Source: a beta proteobacterium L13
Lineage (GTDB): Bacteria; Pseudomonadota; Gammaproteobacteria; Burkholderiales; Chromobacteriaceae
DNA length: 64,000 nucleotides
Direction of reading: 5' to 3'
NCBI GenBank assembly: GCA_000335715.1
Contig: AMYZ01000013.1
Location: forward strand, 61,673 to 125,672
Shown here: piece after piece, positions 1-8,949 of the stretch
Layout of the letters: each line of letters opens with the position of its first letter
Position numbering within the stretch: position 1 is the first letter of the stretch
The notes under the pieces: generated by a model
Told to the model about the DNA's origin: nothing
What the model saw: only the letters and a program-made list of their open reading frames with translations
Databases searched by the model: none
Position numbers and translations under genes: made by a program

Positions 1-1
1 G

Positions 2-2290
2 GATTGCCCGCTGCAGGATGCGACGCGCGTACTGATGGAAAACAATGTGCGCCACCTGATTGTGCGCGATGAGCACGGCAAGATGGTGGGCGTGGTGTCG
101 GCTACGGATATCCTGCTGAACCAGGACGCCGAGCTGTTCCTGCGCATGAAGCGGCTCGATAGCCTGGCACGCGAATCGCTGGTGGTGATCTATGCCGAAG
201 CGCCGGCCGCGGAAGTGATGCAGTGCATGCGTGACTTTTCGGTAGAAGCGCTGGCGGTGCGCTATGCCGATGGCAGCTGGGGCATTATCACGCGCCGTGA
301 CATGGTGCGCTTTCTGGCGCAGCCGGATGAAGCGCGCTGCGCGGCCGACCTGGCCAGCTACCCCTTGCGTTCGGTGCCGGCCACGCTGACCTTGCTGGCG
401 GCGCGCAAGGTGTTCATGGAATACCAGATCCGCCACCTGGGTGTGGTGGCTGACGATGGCAAGCTATTGGCCATTATCAGCATGGCGGACATTCTTGCGT
501 CCATCGAGCAAGAGTACCTGTCCGAGCTGCGTGCCGTGCTGCGCGAGCGCGATGAAGCCCTGCTGCGCTCGCGCGAGAGCCTGCAGTTGGCGGACAAGGT
601 GTTCGAGTCCACCATGGAAGGCATCCTGATTACCGACCCTAATGGCGTGATCCAGTCGGTCAACCCGGCTTTCAGCCGGATTACCGGTTATACCCGCGAC
701 GAAGCAGTCGGGCAGACGCCGGCGCTGCTAAAGTCCGGCCGCCAAGGGGATGATTTTTACCAGCGCATGTGGGGCCAGCTCAAGCAGCAGGGCATGTGGC
801 AGGGCGAGGTGGTCAACCGCCGTAAAAGTGGCCTGCTGTATACCGAGCACCTGACCATCACCGCCATACCCGATGGCCACGGCGGGGCGCGGCACTACGT
901 GGCGGTGTTTACCGACATTACCCAGCGCAAGCAGGCGGAAGAACGCCTGCACTTTCTGGCCAACCACGACGCGCTGACCGGCCTGCCCAACCGCACGCTG
1001 TTTGGCGAAAAACTGCAGCTGGCGGTAGAGCGTGCGCTGGAGCAAACGCAGCGCCTGGCGCTGATCTTTATCGACCTGGACCGTTTCAAGCTCATCAATG
1101 ACACGCTGGGCCACCAGGCTGGCGACGAGCTATTGGTCAAGATAGCCTGCCGTATCCAGAACCAGCTGCCCGCAGGGGCGGTAGCAGCCCGCCTGGCAGG
1201 GGACGAATTTACCGTGCTGCTGTCTGGCATCGCGCAGCCGAATGCCGTTGCCAGCCTGGCGCAAACCATGCTGGAAAGCATCACCGGCGAGGTGGTGCTG
1301 GGGGCGGGTAACAAGGTGTTCGTGTCCGCCAGCCTGGGCATTGCCATGTTCCCCGACGATGGCAATACCGCCGAAAGTCTGCTGGTGAATGCCGATGCGG
1401 CCATGTACCGCGCCAAGAGTCGCGGCAAAAATACCTTCCAGTTTTACACTGCCGACATGAACGCCAGCGCCATGGCGCGTCTGAAGCTGGAGTACAGCCT
1501 GCACCGCGCGCTGATGAAGCAGGAATTCCAGGTGTGGTACCAGCCCAAGGTAGAAGTGGCCAGCGGCCGTCTGGTGGGTATGGAGGCGCTGATACGCTGG
1601 CACAACCCGGAGATGGGTATGGTGCCGCCGGCCGAATTTATCCCGGTGGCGGAAGAGTGCGCGCTGATCGTGCCGCTGGGTAGCTGGGTGCTGCAAGAGG
1701 CCTGCCGTTTCAGCAAGACGCTGCTGGACGAGTTCGGCTTTGATGGCAAGGTGGCGGTCAACCTGTCCGGGCGGCAGCTCAAGTTTGGCCAGATCGTGGA
1801 CAGCGTGCGCGAGATACTGGCCGATAGCGGCCTGCCGGCGTCCTGCCTGGAGCTGGAAATGACCGAAAGCACGGCGATGGACACCGATGTGGAAGTCATG
1901 AAGGCGCTGGAGGGGCTGCGTGATATCGGCGTGACACTGGCCATTGATGACTTTGGTACCGGCTACTCCTCGCTGGCTTATCTCAAGCGCTTGCCGGTGC
2001 AGGTGCTGAAGATCGACCGCTCCTTTATCAAGGATCTGGATCACGACCGTGACGACGCCGCCATCGCCTCGGCCATTATTTCCATGGGCCGCAGCCTGGG
2101 CTTGTCCATTGTGGCGGAGGGGGTCGAGCTGCCGGCGCACCGTGATTTCCTGCAAGCCGAAGGCTGCCACATGGCGCAGGGCTATCTGTTTGGCAAGCCT
2201 ATGCCGGCGGTGGAGTTCCGCCAGCTCTATATGGCTCAGCTGCCGCAAACCGCCGTCGTACTGGCGCAGGGCAGCGACGAAGGCCGCTGA
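2..2290 (+). CDS. CBS-PAS-GGDEF-EAL c-di-GMP turnover protein (5' end cut by window)
   Basis: Predicted cytoplasmic enzyme that makes and/or breaks cyclic di-GMP. The reading frame is open from base 2 and the first visible residues (DCPLQDATRVLMENNVRHLIV region) already belong to a CBS motif, so the start lies outside the window; the internal ATG at 35 is not the true start. Counting from that ATG: the rest of a CBS pair to about residue 145, a short helical linker, PAS about 185-300 (with GYTRDEAVG), GGDEF about 310-465, and EAL about 485-735. The GGDEF signature reads AGDEF near residue 389. The EAL domain has GMEALIRW, NLSGRQL and DDFGTGYSS, so phosphodiesterase activity looks intact. Its stop is 24 bp from the convergent curli locus, which is often controlled by c-di-GMP; a direct link is inference. 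Confidence 0.93.
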   Translation, partial: DCPLQDATRVLMENNVRHLIVRDEHGKMVGVVSATDILLNQDAELFLRMKRLDSLARESLVVIYAEAPAAEVMQCMRDFSVEALAVRYADGSWGIITRRDMVRFLAQPDEARCAADLASYPLRSVPATLTLLAARKVFMEYQIRHLGVVADDGKLLAIISMADILASIEQEYLSELRAVLRERDEALLRSRESLQLADKVFESTMEGILITDPNGVIQSVNPAFSRITGYTRDEAVGQTPALLKSGRQGDDFYQRMWGQLKQQGMWQGEVVNRRKSGLLYTEHLTITAIPDGHGGARHYVAVFTDITQRKQAEERLHFLANHDALTGLPNRTLFGEKLQLAVERALEQTQRLALIFIDLDRFKLINDTLGHQAGDELLVKIACRIQNQLPAGAVAARLAGDEFTVLLSGIAQPNAVASLAQTMLESITGEVVLGAGNKVFVSASLGIAMFPDDGNTAESLLVNADAAMYRAKSRGKNTFQFYTADMNASAMARLKLEYSLHRALMKQEFQVWYQPKVEVASGRLVGMEALIRWHNPEMGMVPPAEFIPVAEECALIVPLGSWVLQEACRFSKTLLDEFGFDGKVAVNLSGRQLKFGQIVDSVREILADSGLPASCLELEMTESTAMDTDVEVMKALEGLRDIGVTLAIDDFGTGYSSLAYLKRLPVQVLKIDRSFIKDLDHDRDDAAIASAIISMGRSLGLSIVAEGVELPAHRDFLQAEGCHMAQGYLFGKPMPAVEFRQLYMAQLPQTAVVLAQGSDEGR

Positions 2291-2314
2291 GCTCGCGCGC
2301 TGCCGTGGCATGGT

Positions 2315-2695
2315 TCAGCGCGGCAGGCTCAGTGTTTCCGTGGCCACCACCTGGCCATCTTCCAGCAGCCGGGTGTCGATACGACAGCTTTCTGCGGCGC
2401 CCAGGCTGATCTGCAGGCTTGAGAGCGTGGCCGTGCCATCGGCACCCACGATAGCCTGGCCGGCCTGGTGGATGCTGGCGCTGCCTGCCGGCCCGGTTTT
2501 GTTGGCCGTCATGTCATAGCGGAATACGCGCCCAGAGGGGGCGGTAATGTGCGGCACAATCGTCCATAGCTGGGCCGTGTGACTCACCTCGGACCAGATG
2601 CCTGGTGTGCCGTCGTTTGCCATTGCGTGTGCTGTCATGCCGGTCATGCTCCAGAAAACCAGGCGAGCCGCCAGGTAATAATGCGGGTAGGTCAT
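2315..2695 (-). CDS. csgH: CsgC/CsgH-family curli accessory protein
   Basis: Small exported protein of 126 residues and the last gene of the curli locus. CsgC and CsgH are periplasmic chaperone-like proteins that keep curlin from forming amyloid before export. A signal peptide covers about the first 25 residues (ending near AHAMA). The mature part has the family pattern: a WTIVPHIT strand, then NKTGPAGSASIHQAGQ, a LSSLQISL strand and a final TETLSLP strand. This resembles E. coli CsgC (YTIIPEVT... LTKLSLN) and the CsgH group of non-enteric bacteria; which of the two it is closer to cannot be settled by eye. It lies 59 bp after csgA, behind a terminator-like hairpin, so it may be transcribed by read-through at a lower level. 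Confidence 0.75.
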   Translation of the reverse strand: MTYPHYYLAARLVFWSMTGMTAHAMANDGTPGIWSEVSHTAQLWTIVPHITAPSGRVFRYDMTANKTGPAGSASIHQAGQAIVGADGTATLSSLQISLGAAESCRIDTRLLEDGQVVATETLSLPR

Positions 2696-2716
2696 GGGCT
2701 AGCCTGTCGGGAAACG

Positions 2717-2740
2717 GAAAATGGCGGGCCAGGCCCGCCA
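2717..2740 (-). terminator. Hairpin terminator after csgA
   Basis: On the minus strand TGGCGGGCC and GGCCCGCCA pair around one base and are followed by a TTTT run (2718-2721). It lies between csgA and csgH and would lower read-through into csgH. Confidence 0.7.
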
Positions 2741-2754
2741 AGTGTGAGTACTGC

Positions 2755-4014
2755 TTAACGTTGATAGACGTTGGCAAAGTTACCTGCCCCGCCGCTCTGG
2801 GTGATGCTGGCCACTTGGCCGCTACCGCCCTGATCCGCTATCGCCACATTATGTGCGGCGGCAACACCCAGCCCGGACTGCGTGATGGTGGCCACCTGCA
2901 AGTTTCCGGTTTGCAGAATCGATGCGTCGTTGAATTCACTGCTTTGCACCACGGTACCGGTATTGGACAGGCCGCTTTGCGTCACGGTGGCGTTCAGGCT
3001 GCTGCCGTTAGACTGGCTAACCGAGGCGACATGGTTGTTGCCGGTCTGGGTAAGCAGTGCCGTGGCATTCCGGGTGACAAACTGCGTCGCCGTTGCCTGG
3101 TTGTTATTGCCGGTTTGCACCACGGTGACCACGCCATAATTGTTCAGCGGGGTCTGGTAGTTGCCATCCTGGCTCACGTTGGCCGTATTGGCTACGCCTG
3201 CCTGGGTGATGTTGGCCGTGGCGTAATCCGCCCAGCGGGTCTGCGTGATATTGCCGGTGTTTTGCGAGCCGCTCTGGCTGACATTAGCCTTGGCGTGCCA
3301 GGTATCGCCGGACTGCGTGATGCTGGCTGTCTGTAGCGTGCCGGTTTGCCCGGTGCGGGCGTCATTGTCCTGTCCGCCGGTCTGGGTAATGGTGGCCAGA
3401 TGATCAGCGCCGGTCTGGTTGCTTTCTGCATAGCTGCTGCGTTCGCCGTCCTGCGTGATATTGGCGCTGGCGCGGAAGGAAACATCGGTCTGGTTTACCA
3501 GCGCGGTATTGCCGGTGGCGTTATTGACCTGCTTGACCGAGGCGCTGACGCCGTCGGGAGTATGGCCGGGGGTGTTGGTACCTATCTGGTTAATGGTGGC
3601 CTGGTTGTCGTTGCCCTGCTGCACCACGGTGGCCAGAGCACCATTGGCGAAGCTGCTATTGGGGCTAGAGGGGGCCTGATTGACCTTGGCGGTATTGCGC
3701 AGGCCATTCTGGCCGATGTCGGCGTTGGCCAGCCAGGCATTGTTCTGGTCGATGGTAGCGGTATTGCCGGTACCGATGCTGTTTATCTTGGCCTGGGTAT
3801 TGGCGCCCCATGTCTGATTGATGGTGGCCGCGTTACTGGTACCGTCCTGTTTGACGGCGGCTTTGCTCACGCCAAAGCCGAATACTTCGTTTACCTGATT
3901 TACGTTGGCGCTATTCGAGTCACCATTCTGGTCTACGGTGGCCTCGTATGCGTAAGCGGTGGCAGACAGCCCGGAAGCGATGGCTAGAGCAATAATGCTG
4001 AGCTTGGTGTTCAT
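2755..4014 (-). CDS. csgA: Major curlin subunit CsgA, enlarged
   Basis: Secreted amyloid subunit of curli fibres. The start is ATG at 4014 (MNTKLSII) with GGAGA 7-8 bases upstream; the frame is open further upstream but lacks a better start. The signal peptide runs to about residue 23 (SATAYA). The rest is a long series of degenerate curlin repeats of about 20 residues with the usual Gln/Asn ladder (for example ATITQSG, NTANVSQDG, NNNQATATQ). I count roughly 18 units in 419 residues, against five in the 151-residue E. coli CsgA. It ends with YQR, comparable to the end of CsgA. It lies 80 bp after csgB. An expanded curlin family member is the plain reading; the exact repeat number needs an alignment. 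Confidence 0.88.
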   Translation of the reverse strand: MNTKLSIIALAIASGLSATAYAYEATVDQNGDSNSANVNQVNEVFGFGVSKAAVKQDGTSNAATINQTWGANTQAKINSIGTGNTATIDQNNAWLANADIGQNGLRNTAKVNQAPSSPNSSFANGALATVVQQGNDNQATINQIGTNTPGHTPDGVSASVKQVNNATGNTALVNQTDVSFRASANITQDGERSSYAESNQTGADHLATITQTGGQDNDARTGQTGTLQTASITQSGDTWHAKANVSQSGSQNTGNITQTRWADYATANITQAGVANTANVSQDGNYQTPLNNYGVVTVVQTGNNNQATATQFVTRNATALLTQTGNNHVASVSQSNGSSLNATVTQSGLSNTGTVVQSSEFNDASILQTGNLQVATITQSGLGVAAAHNVAIADQGGSGQVASITQSGGAGNFANVYQR

Positions 4015-4094
4015 GGTGCATTCTCCGATTTCGTTGATGCGAGGCAGCAAGGTTTTGCTACCAACTACCCTTGAGCTGTACTGGCCGCTCAAAG

Positions 4095-4592
4095 TCAGTT
4101 TCTTTGTGTCACCGTGGCCACGTTGTTGTTGCCGCTTTGTGTCACGGTGACGCTCTGGCCGTGCCCAAGCTGCAGGATGTGCGCCTGGTTCCGGCTGCCG
4201 CTTTGCAGCAGCAGCGCGCTATTGTTGCTACCGCCCTGGGCGATGCGGGCAAGCTGGTTCAGCCCCTGCTGGCTGAGGGTGATGCTGTTATCGTTGCCCG
4301 CTTGCAGTAGCGTGGCCACATGGCCATCGCCTAGCTGCTGGGCTTGCAGCACGTTCCGGTAGCCACTTTGCGAGGCCATCAGGTAGTTGGCGTGGCCATC
4401 CTGTTTGACGGTGGCCTGCTGTGCGCCCTGGTTGCCGGCGTAGGTCTGGTAGGCCTGCAGTTCGCTGGCACCGAATAGTTCGGTATCGGCTGCCAGGTCG
4501 ATATCACTGGCGAAGCAGTGCACACTGCTGGCGGCCAACAACATCATGGCGATCGCCTGGCAGGTAAATCGCGGGCTGAGGGAGGTGTTCAT
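4095..4592 (-). CDS. csgB: Minor curlin / nucleator CsgB
   Basis: Outer-surface nucleator that starts CsgA polymerisation. It has 165 residues, close to E. coli CsgB (151). A signal peptide spans about residues 1-29 (ending HCFAS). Then come about five curlin-type repeats with Gln and Asn spaced as in CsgA (YLMASQSGYRN, NSITLSQQGLNQ, SALLLQSGSRNQ, SVTVTQSGNNN). It ends in TVTQRN. It precedes csgA by 80 bp on the same strand, the order csgB-csgA known in enterics. The 227-bp space before it holds a terminator for csgG and room for its own promoter. Confidence 0.88.
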   Translation of the reverse strand: MNTSLSPRFTCQAIAMMLLAASSVHCFASDIDLAADTELFGASELQAYQTYAGNQGAQQATVKQDGHANYLMASQSGYRNVLQAQQLGDGHVATLLQAGNDNSITLSQQGLNQLARIAQGGSNNSALLLQSGSRNQAHILQLGHGQSVTVTQSGNNNVATVTQRN

Positions 4593-4698
4593 GGTTGGCC
4601 GCCTGTATCGGGTTTCGTTGCATTCAGCATCCGGCTTTCATGCCTGGCGAACAATCGCCTGTGCGGTGCGATTTCCGGCCTCGCCGGCTCACGATTTG

Positions 4699-4741
4699 GC
4701 CTGAGTGCGGCGGGCAAAACTCAGGCTAAAAGCTGAGTGCG
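4699..4741 (-). promoter_or_regulatory. Repeated CTGAGTGCG element in the csgB upstream region
   Basis: CTGAGTGCG occurs at 4701-4709 and again at 4733-4741. The complementary ACTCAG (4719-4724) lies between them and can pair with either copy (GCCTGAGT/ACTCAGGC, or ACTCA..TGAGT around a short loop). It lies 110-150 bp before the csgB start, so it could be a regulator-binding array (CsgD would be the obvious candidate) or two competing RNA hairpins. The function is not shown. Confidence 0.3.
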
Positions 4742-4759
4742 CAGTGGCATGAAACGGCA

Positions 4760-4804
4760 GTAAAAACAATAAGGGCGGCACCCGTGCCTGGGTGGCCGGC
4801 CTTA
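4760..4804 (-). terminator. Probable terminator after csgG
   Basis: On the minus strand an imperfect GC-rich hairpin (AAGGCCGGCCACCC pairing with GGGTGCCGCCCTT) is followed by a T-rich run (complement of 4760-4770). It separates csgDEFG from csgBA and suggests two transcription units. Confidence 0.55.
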
Positions 4805-4819
4805 TCCGGTGTGGCAAGG

Positions 4820-5758
4820 TCAGTGCCGTGACTTTTCTGCGGGTTTTTCTGTGGCCAGAAAACGCTCAATCTCGTCCTGGCCCAGGCGCTGGTTGTCGCT
4901 CATGGCGGCAAGGTAACGCTGCACGATGGGTGAATGGACCTCGTCCGGGTTATCCAGCGCCCAGTGATTGTCCTTTATGCCCTGGATAATCAGGTAGATC
5001 AGCGCCGATTCGATGGCTTCGTTCACGCATAGCTGGGCCGGCTCGTTGCGGGTGTAGCCTACCTCCATCTCGAACAGTTTCTGGTAGGAAACAAAGCGGA
5101 AGATATCCACCCCCAGCTTGTAGGAATAAATGCCCTTGGTGGTGGTGGTGCTCACCAGCACGCGGCCGGTACGGATGTCCACGGCGCGCAGGTTCACCGT
5201 CACCTGGTCGGTGCGGTACTGCTCGGACGCGCCCACGCCCAGGTAGCGCGCGCCGGCGCCGCCCGTTTTGACATTGGTTTCGAAGCTGATGATGCCGCCT
5301 TCCAGCAAGATGCTGGCCGGCAGCAGGCCGATCAGGTTGCTGCCGCTTGGTGGTGACTCGATGGCGCGCACGATGCGCCGTTCGGTCAGCACGTTTTGCA
5401 GGCCTTCGCGCTCTACTGGCACAAACCAGTTCGAATCCAGCATCGCCTTGTTCAGCAGCGACGCAGCGCCTTGCGTTACCGCGGTGGAAAACGAGCTGTC
5501 CGGCGATGGTTTGTATTGCCCGGTCTGGTCACGAAAGCCGTACACGGCAGCGGTAATCTTGCCTTTGGGTGGTGGCAGCATCGCCAGGTCGCGGTGGATG
5601 CTGCTGGGTGCGGTCAGCCCCGCCGGGTGCGAGCTGGTGGCCAGCGCCATATCGCGCTCGCGGTCTATGGCCGAGCACCCTGCCAGCAGCGGCAGGCAGG
5701 CCAGCAAGCTGTAAGCAGCAGGGCGCTGCAGGGGCCAGCACAGGTTTGGGTGTTTCAT
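4820..5758 (-). CDS. csgG: Curli secretion channel CsgG
   Basis: Outer-membrane lipoprotein that forms the nonameric pore for curlin export. The start is ATG at 5758 (MKHPNLC), preceded by GAGGAAA at good spacing; upstream in-frame residues do not look like a signal. The lipobox LAGC places the lipidated Cys near residue 28. The family core is clear: LPPPKGKITAAVYGFRDQTGQYK, then FSTAVTQGAASLLNKAMLDSNWFVPVEREGL, the LERR-like stretch, and ADYRTDQVTVNLRAVDIRTGRVL-like strands. It has 312 residues against 277 in E. coli, with the extra length mostly C-terminal. It is ten bases downstream of csgF, so the two are co-transcribed. Confidence 0.95.
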   Translation of the reverse strand: MKHPNLCWPLQRPAAYSLLACLPLLAGCSAIDRERDMALATSSHPAGLTAPSSIHRDLAMLPPPKGKITAAVYGFRDQTGQYKPSPDSSFSTAVTQGAASLLNKAMLDSNWFVPVEREGLQNVLTERRIVRAIESPPSGSNLIGLLPASILLEGGIISFETNVKTGGAGARYLGVGASEQYRTDQVTVNLRAVDIRTGRVLVSTTTTKGIYSYKLGVDIFRFVSYQKLFEMEVGYTRNEPAQLCVNEAIESALIYLIIQGIKDNHWALDNPDEVHSPIVQRYLAAMSDNQRLGQDEIERFLATEKPAEKSRH

Positions 5759-5768
5759 GATGGTTTCC

Positions 5769-6200
5769 TCACAGCGCGCTACGGACTTCGAAGCTGGTGG
5801 ACGCGCCGGTAAGCCTGTCGGTGGTGGTGATCCTGAGCATGCCGCCGCCAATATCGATGATCGAAATGGAGAAGTTGGCAGTGTTGATGTTGCCGGGAAT
5901 CAGGTTGCCGTTGTGGTCAAACACGCTGCCGGTAATGGAGGCGGCCAGGCGGTCCAGCACCATGGCTTGCAGGCGCTGGTTGAAGGTGTCCAGTGCGCTG
6001 AAGGTGGTGCCGGCACGGTTGTCGTACGGTGCTACGTAATGGTTCTGGGCGTTGGCGCTATTCATCAGCACCGGGCCGTTTTGCGGGTTGCCGCCAAAGG
6101 ACGGGTTGTTGGGCAGGTAGATCAATTCGGTGGCCTGCGCGCTGCAGAGCAAGAGCGCGCCGGCCACCAGCAGTACGGTAGGGCATAGGCGAAATGTCAT
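5769..6200 (-). CDS. csgF: Curli assembly protein CsgF
   Basis: Secreted accessory protein that attaches to the CsgG pore and couples export to CsgB-led nucleation. It has 143 residues with an N-terminal signal peptide (to about residue 23, SAQATE). The mature N-terminus ELIYLPNNPSFGGNPQNG matches the CsgF segment that plugs into CsgG (E. coli has TMTFQFRNPNFGGNPNNG), and LLNSANAQN-type sequence follows. AAGGAG lies just before the ATG at 6200. It sits between csgE (32-bp gap) and csgG (10-bp gap). Confidence 0.95.
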   Translation of the reverse strand: MTFRLCPTVLLVAGALLLCSAQATELIYLPNNPSFGGNPQNGPVLMNSANAQNHYVAPYDNRAGTTFSALDTFNQRLQAMVLDRLAASITGSVFDHNGNLIPGNINTANFSISIIDIGGGMLRITTTDRLTGASTSFEVRSAL

Positions 6201-6232
6201 GGTAGGGCTCCTTGGGGAGTGATGCAGCGGGG

Positions 6233-6700
6233 TTAGGGCAGCTCCTCTTTGCCCAGGTCCGGGTCGTGCAGGATCTGGCTCATCAGCCGCTGGTCGGCCA
6301 CTTTACCGGCCAGGTAGCGCGCGGTTTCGATGGCCAGTGGCGTGATGGTGGCGCTACGGCCGGCGTACAGGAAAACCTTGGCTGCCGGGCGGTTGTTGTA
6401 TTCCACCGTGATGGCGCTGCCCCAGCGCGCGGAGGGCTTTTCGATGATGGTGAGGTCAACACCGTCGGTGCCGGTCTGGCTGCGCCATGCGGTGGAAAAG
6501 TCATGCACGAAGGCCGCGCCGAAATGCGTCATGGTGCGGTCCACGATAAAGCCGGTGGCGTACTCGAACTGCGTGCCGCTCAGCTCGATGCTGGTGCCAC
6601 TGTCGATAGGCACCTCATCGTCTGCCGCGCGTGCCGCCATGGCGGCAAACAGCAGGCCGGCGCAGAGCAGGCCACCAGGGGCCAGGCGGCAGGCCGTCAT
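6233..6700 (-). CDS. csgE: Curli assembly protein CsgE
   Basis: Periplasmic adaptor that caps CsgG and gives the secretion complex its specificity for curlin. The start is ATG at 6700 (MTACRLAP), which overlaps the csgD stop in an ATGA arrangement, so translation is coupled. The signal peptide ends near residue 24 (MAARAAD). The mature protein has the CsgE pattern: GFIVDRTMTHFGAAFVHDFSTAWR, then LTIIEKPSARWGSAITVEYNNRPAAKVFL. At 155 residues it is slightly longer than E. coli CsgE (129). Confidence 0.94.
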   Translation of the reverse strand: MTACRLAPGGLLCAGLLFAAMAARAADDEVPIDSGTSIELSGTQFEYATGFIVDRTMTHFGAAFVHDFSTAWRSQTGTDGVDLTIIEKPSARWGSAITVEYNNRPAAKVFLYAGRSATITPLAIETARYLAGKVADQRLMSQILHDPDLGKEELP

Positions 6701-7365
6701 TGTGGCCACTCGAAATTCACCAGCGCCCACGACACTGCTTGCACGCGGTTGTTGACTTTGATCTTGCGAAACAGGTTGTAGACGTGAGTCTTGATGGTGT
6801 GCGGGCTGACGTGCAGTACCTGGGCGATTTCCGCGTTTTTGGCCCCCGAGATCATGGCGCGCAGGATTTGCGTTTCTTTTGCCGTCAGGCTGGCGTCGCA
6901 GGTGTTGGGGTGGTGCTGGATGCAGCGGGTTTCTTCCAGGTAGGCGGCCAACACCTTGCGTGGCAGCCAATGTTCGTGACTGCTGAGCGACTGGATGCCC
7001 TGCAGGAAATGTGCCTCACCCGTGTTCTCGTAAAACAGTCCCCGCACCTTTGGCCAGCGCAGCAGGCGGTCAAACGCCTGGCCGGCGGGCGAGTTGAACA
7101 CGGCAATCACGCTGATTTGCTCGTGTATGTCGAGTACCTGGGCTTCGAGCAGCAGCTGGCTGCTGGCGCCGGCGTCCAGCAGGGCCAGTACGCCTTGCTG
7201 CGGCCCGCACAGGCGGGCATCTTCCGGGGCCCGGATGGCGCAGGCCAGACCCAGGTGCTCCTCGATCAGCCGCGACAGCAAGGCGTTCTGCAGGTTGCGG
7301 TGGCCAAAAATCATGCACGACGCGATAGCGGTGTCTTGCCGGGTGGCATGGGCAGAACGGGTCAT
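6697..7365 (-). CDS. csgD: CsgD-type LuxR-family regulator of curli
   Basis: Transcription factor expected to switch on csgBA. The start at 7365 (MTRSAHAT) is chosen because AAGGAG (complement of 7371-7376) lies six bases before it; the ATGs ten residues upstream have no such site. It has 222 residues. The N-terminal part is a receiver-like fold without an obvious complete set of phospho-acceptor acidic residues, as in enteric CsgD. The C-terminal LuxR helix-turn-helix (about residues 155-215) reads LTAKETQILRAMISGAKNAEIAQ and then HTIKTHVYNLFRKI. It heads csgDEFG. Confidence 0.9.
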   Translation of the reverse strand: MTRSAHATRQDTAIASCMIFGHRNLQNALLSRLIEEHLGLACAIRAPEDARLCGPQQGVLALLDAGASSQLLLEAQVLDIHEQISVIAVFNSPAGQAFDRLLRWPKVRGLFYENTGEAHFLQGIQSLSSHEHWLPRKVLAAYLEETRCIQHHPNTCDASLTAKETQILRAMISGAKNAEIAQVLHVSPHTIKTHVYNLFRKIKVNNRVQAVSWALVNFEWPQ

Positions 7366-7570
7366 GTGCGCTCCTTGAAACGTGATGGGCATCACTGCGT
7401 CAGTGGCGCTCCTGCGCGTCCTGCCAAAGGAGTGCGCTGACTGGCTTACAGCACCTTATTAAAAATTGGCGCTGTTTGATGTCTGCTAGCGCACACACGG
7501 AACAATTGTGGTGTGGGCTGCGCTGGGGGGCGCTTTGGCCGAGCTGGCCGGCTTGGGGGGCGGCGGGTAC

Positions 7571-7603
7571 GAAAAAGCCGTTCACGCGCGGGCGTGAACG
7601 GCT
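7571..7603 (-). terminator. Intrinsic terminator after serS
   Basis: AGCCGTTCACGC (7576-7587) and GCGTGAACGGCT (7592-7603) pair perfectly around four bases. On the minus strand the stem is followed by TTTTT. It ends the serS transcript 57 bp past its stop and insulates csgD. Confidence 0.85.
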
Positions 7604-7621
7604 GGGGTGTAGGGCAGGTGA

Positions 7622-7649
7622 CAAGGTTGGCCGCATGCGGCCAACCTTG
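7622..7649. repeat. 28-bp perfect palindrome: two back-to-back GGTTGGCCGCA copies
   Basis: Two copies of the window-wide repeat (7625-7635 and 7636-7646) meet tail to tail without a spacer, and the symmetry extends to CAAGG..CCTTG on both sides. It lies 10 bp after the serS stop. As RNA it would be a hairpin without a proper loop; another hairpin with a T run follows. Confidence 0.9.
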
Positions 7650-7659
7650 CGGGTGTAGC

Positions 7660-8949
<1,290 letters not shown>

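Larger units (their letters stand above)
7366..7659. other. Intergenic region between serS and csgD
   Basis: This 294-bp gap holds, from the serS side, the 28-bp palindrome made of two repeat copies (7622-7649) and a second hairpin terminator (7571-7603), both ending the serS transcript. The csgD promoter must lie in the rest. The only AT-rich part is about 7442-7500 (with TTATTAAAAATT). I cannot assign -35/-10 boxes with confidence. Confidence 0.5.

Noticed and set aside
2755..4014. Regularly spaced repeats that could suggest a CRISPR or tandem-repeat array
   Set aside because: The repeats are degenerate, coding, and match curlin amyloid units; there are no constant repeats with unique spacers.
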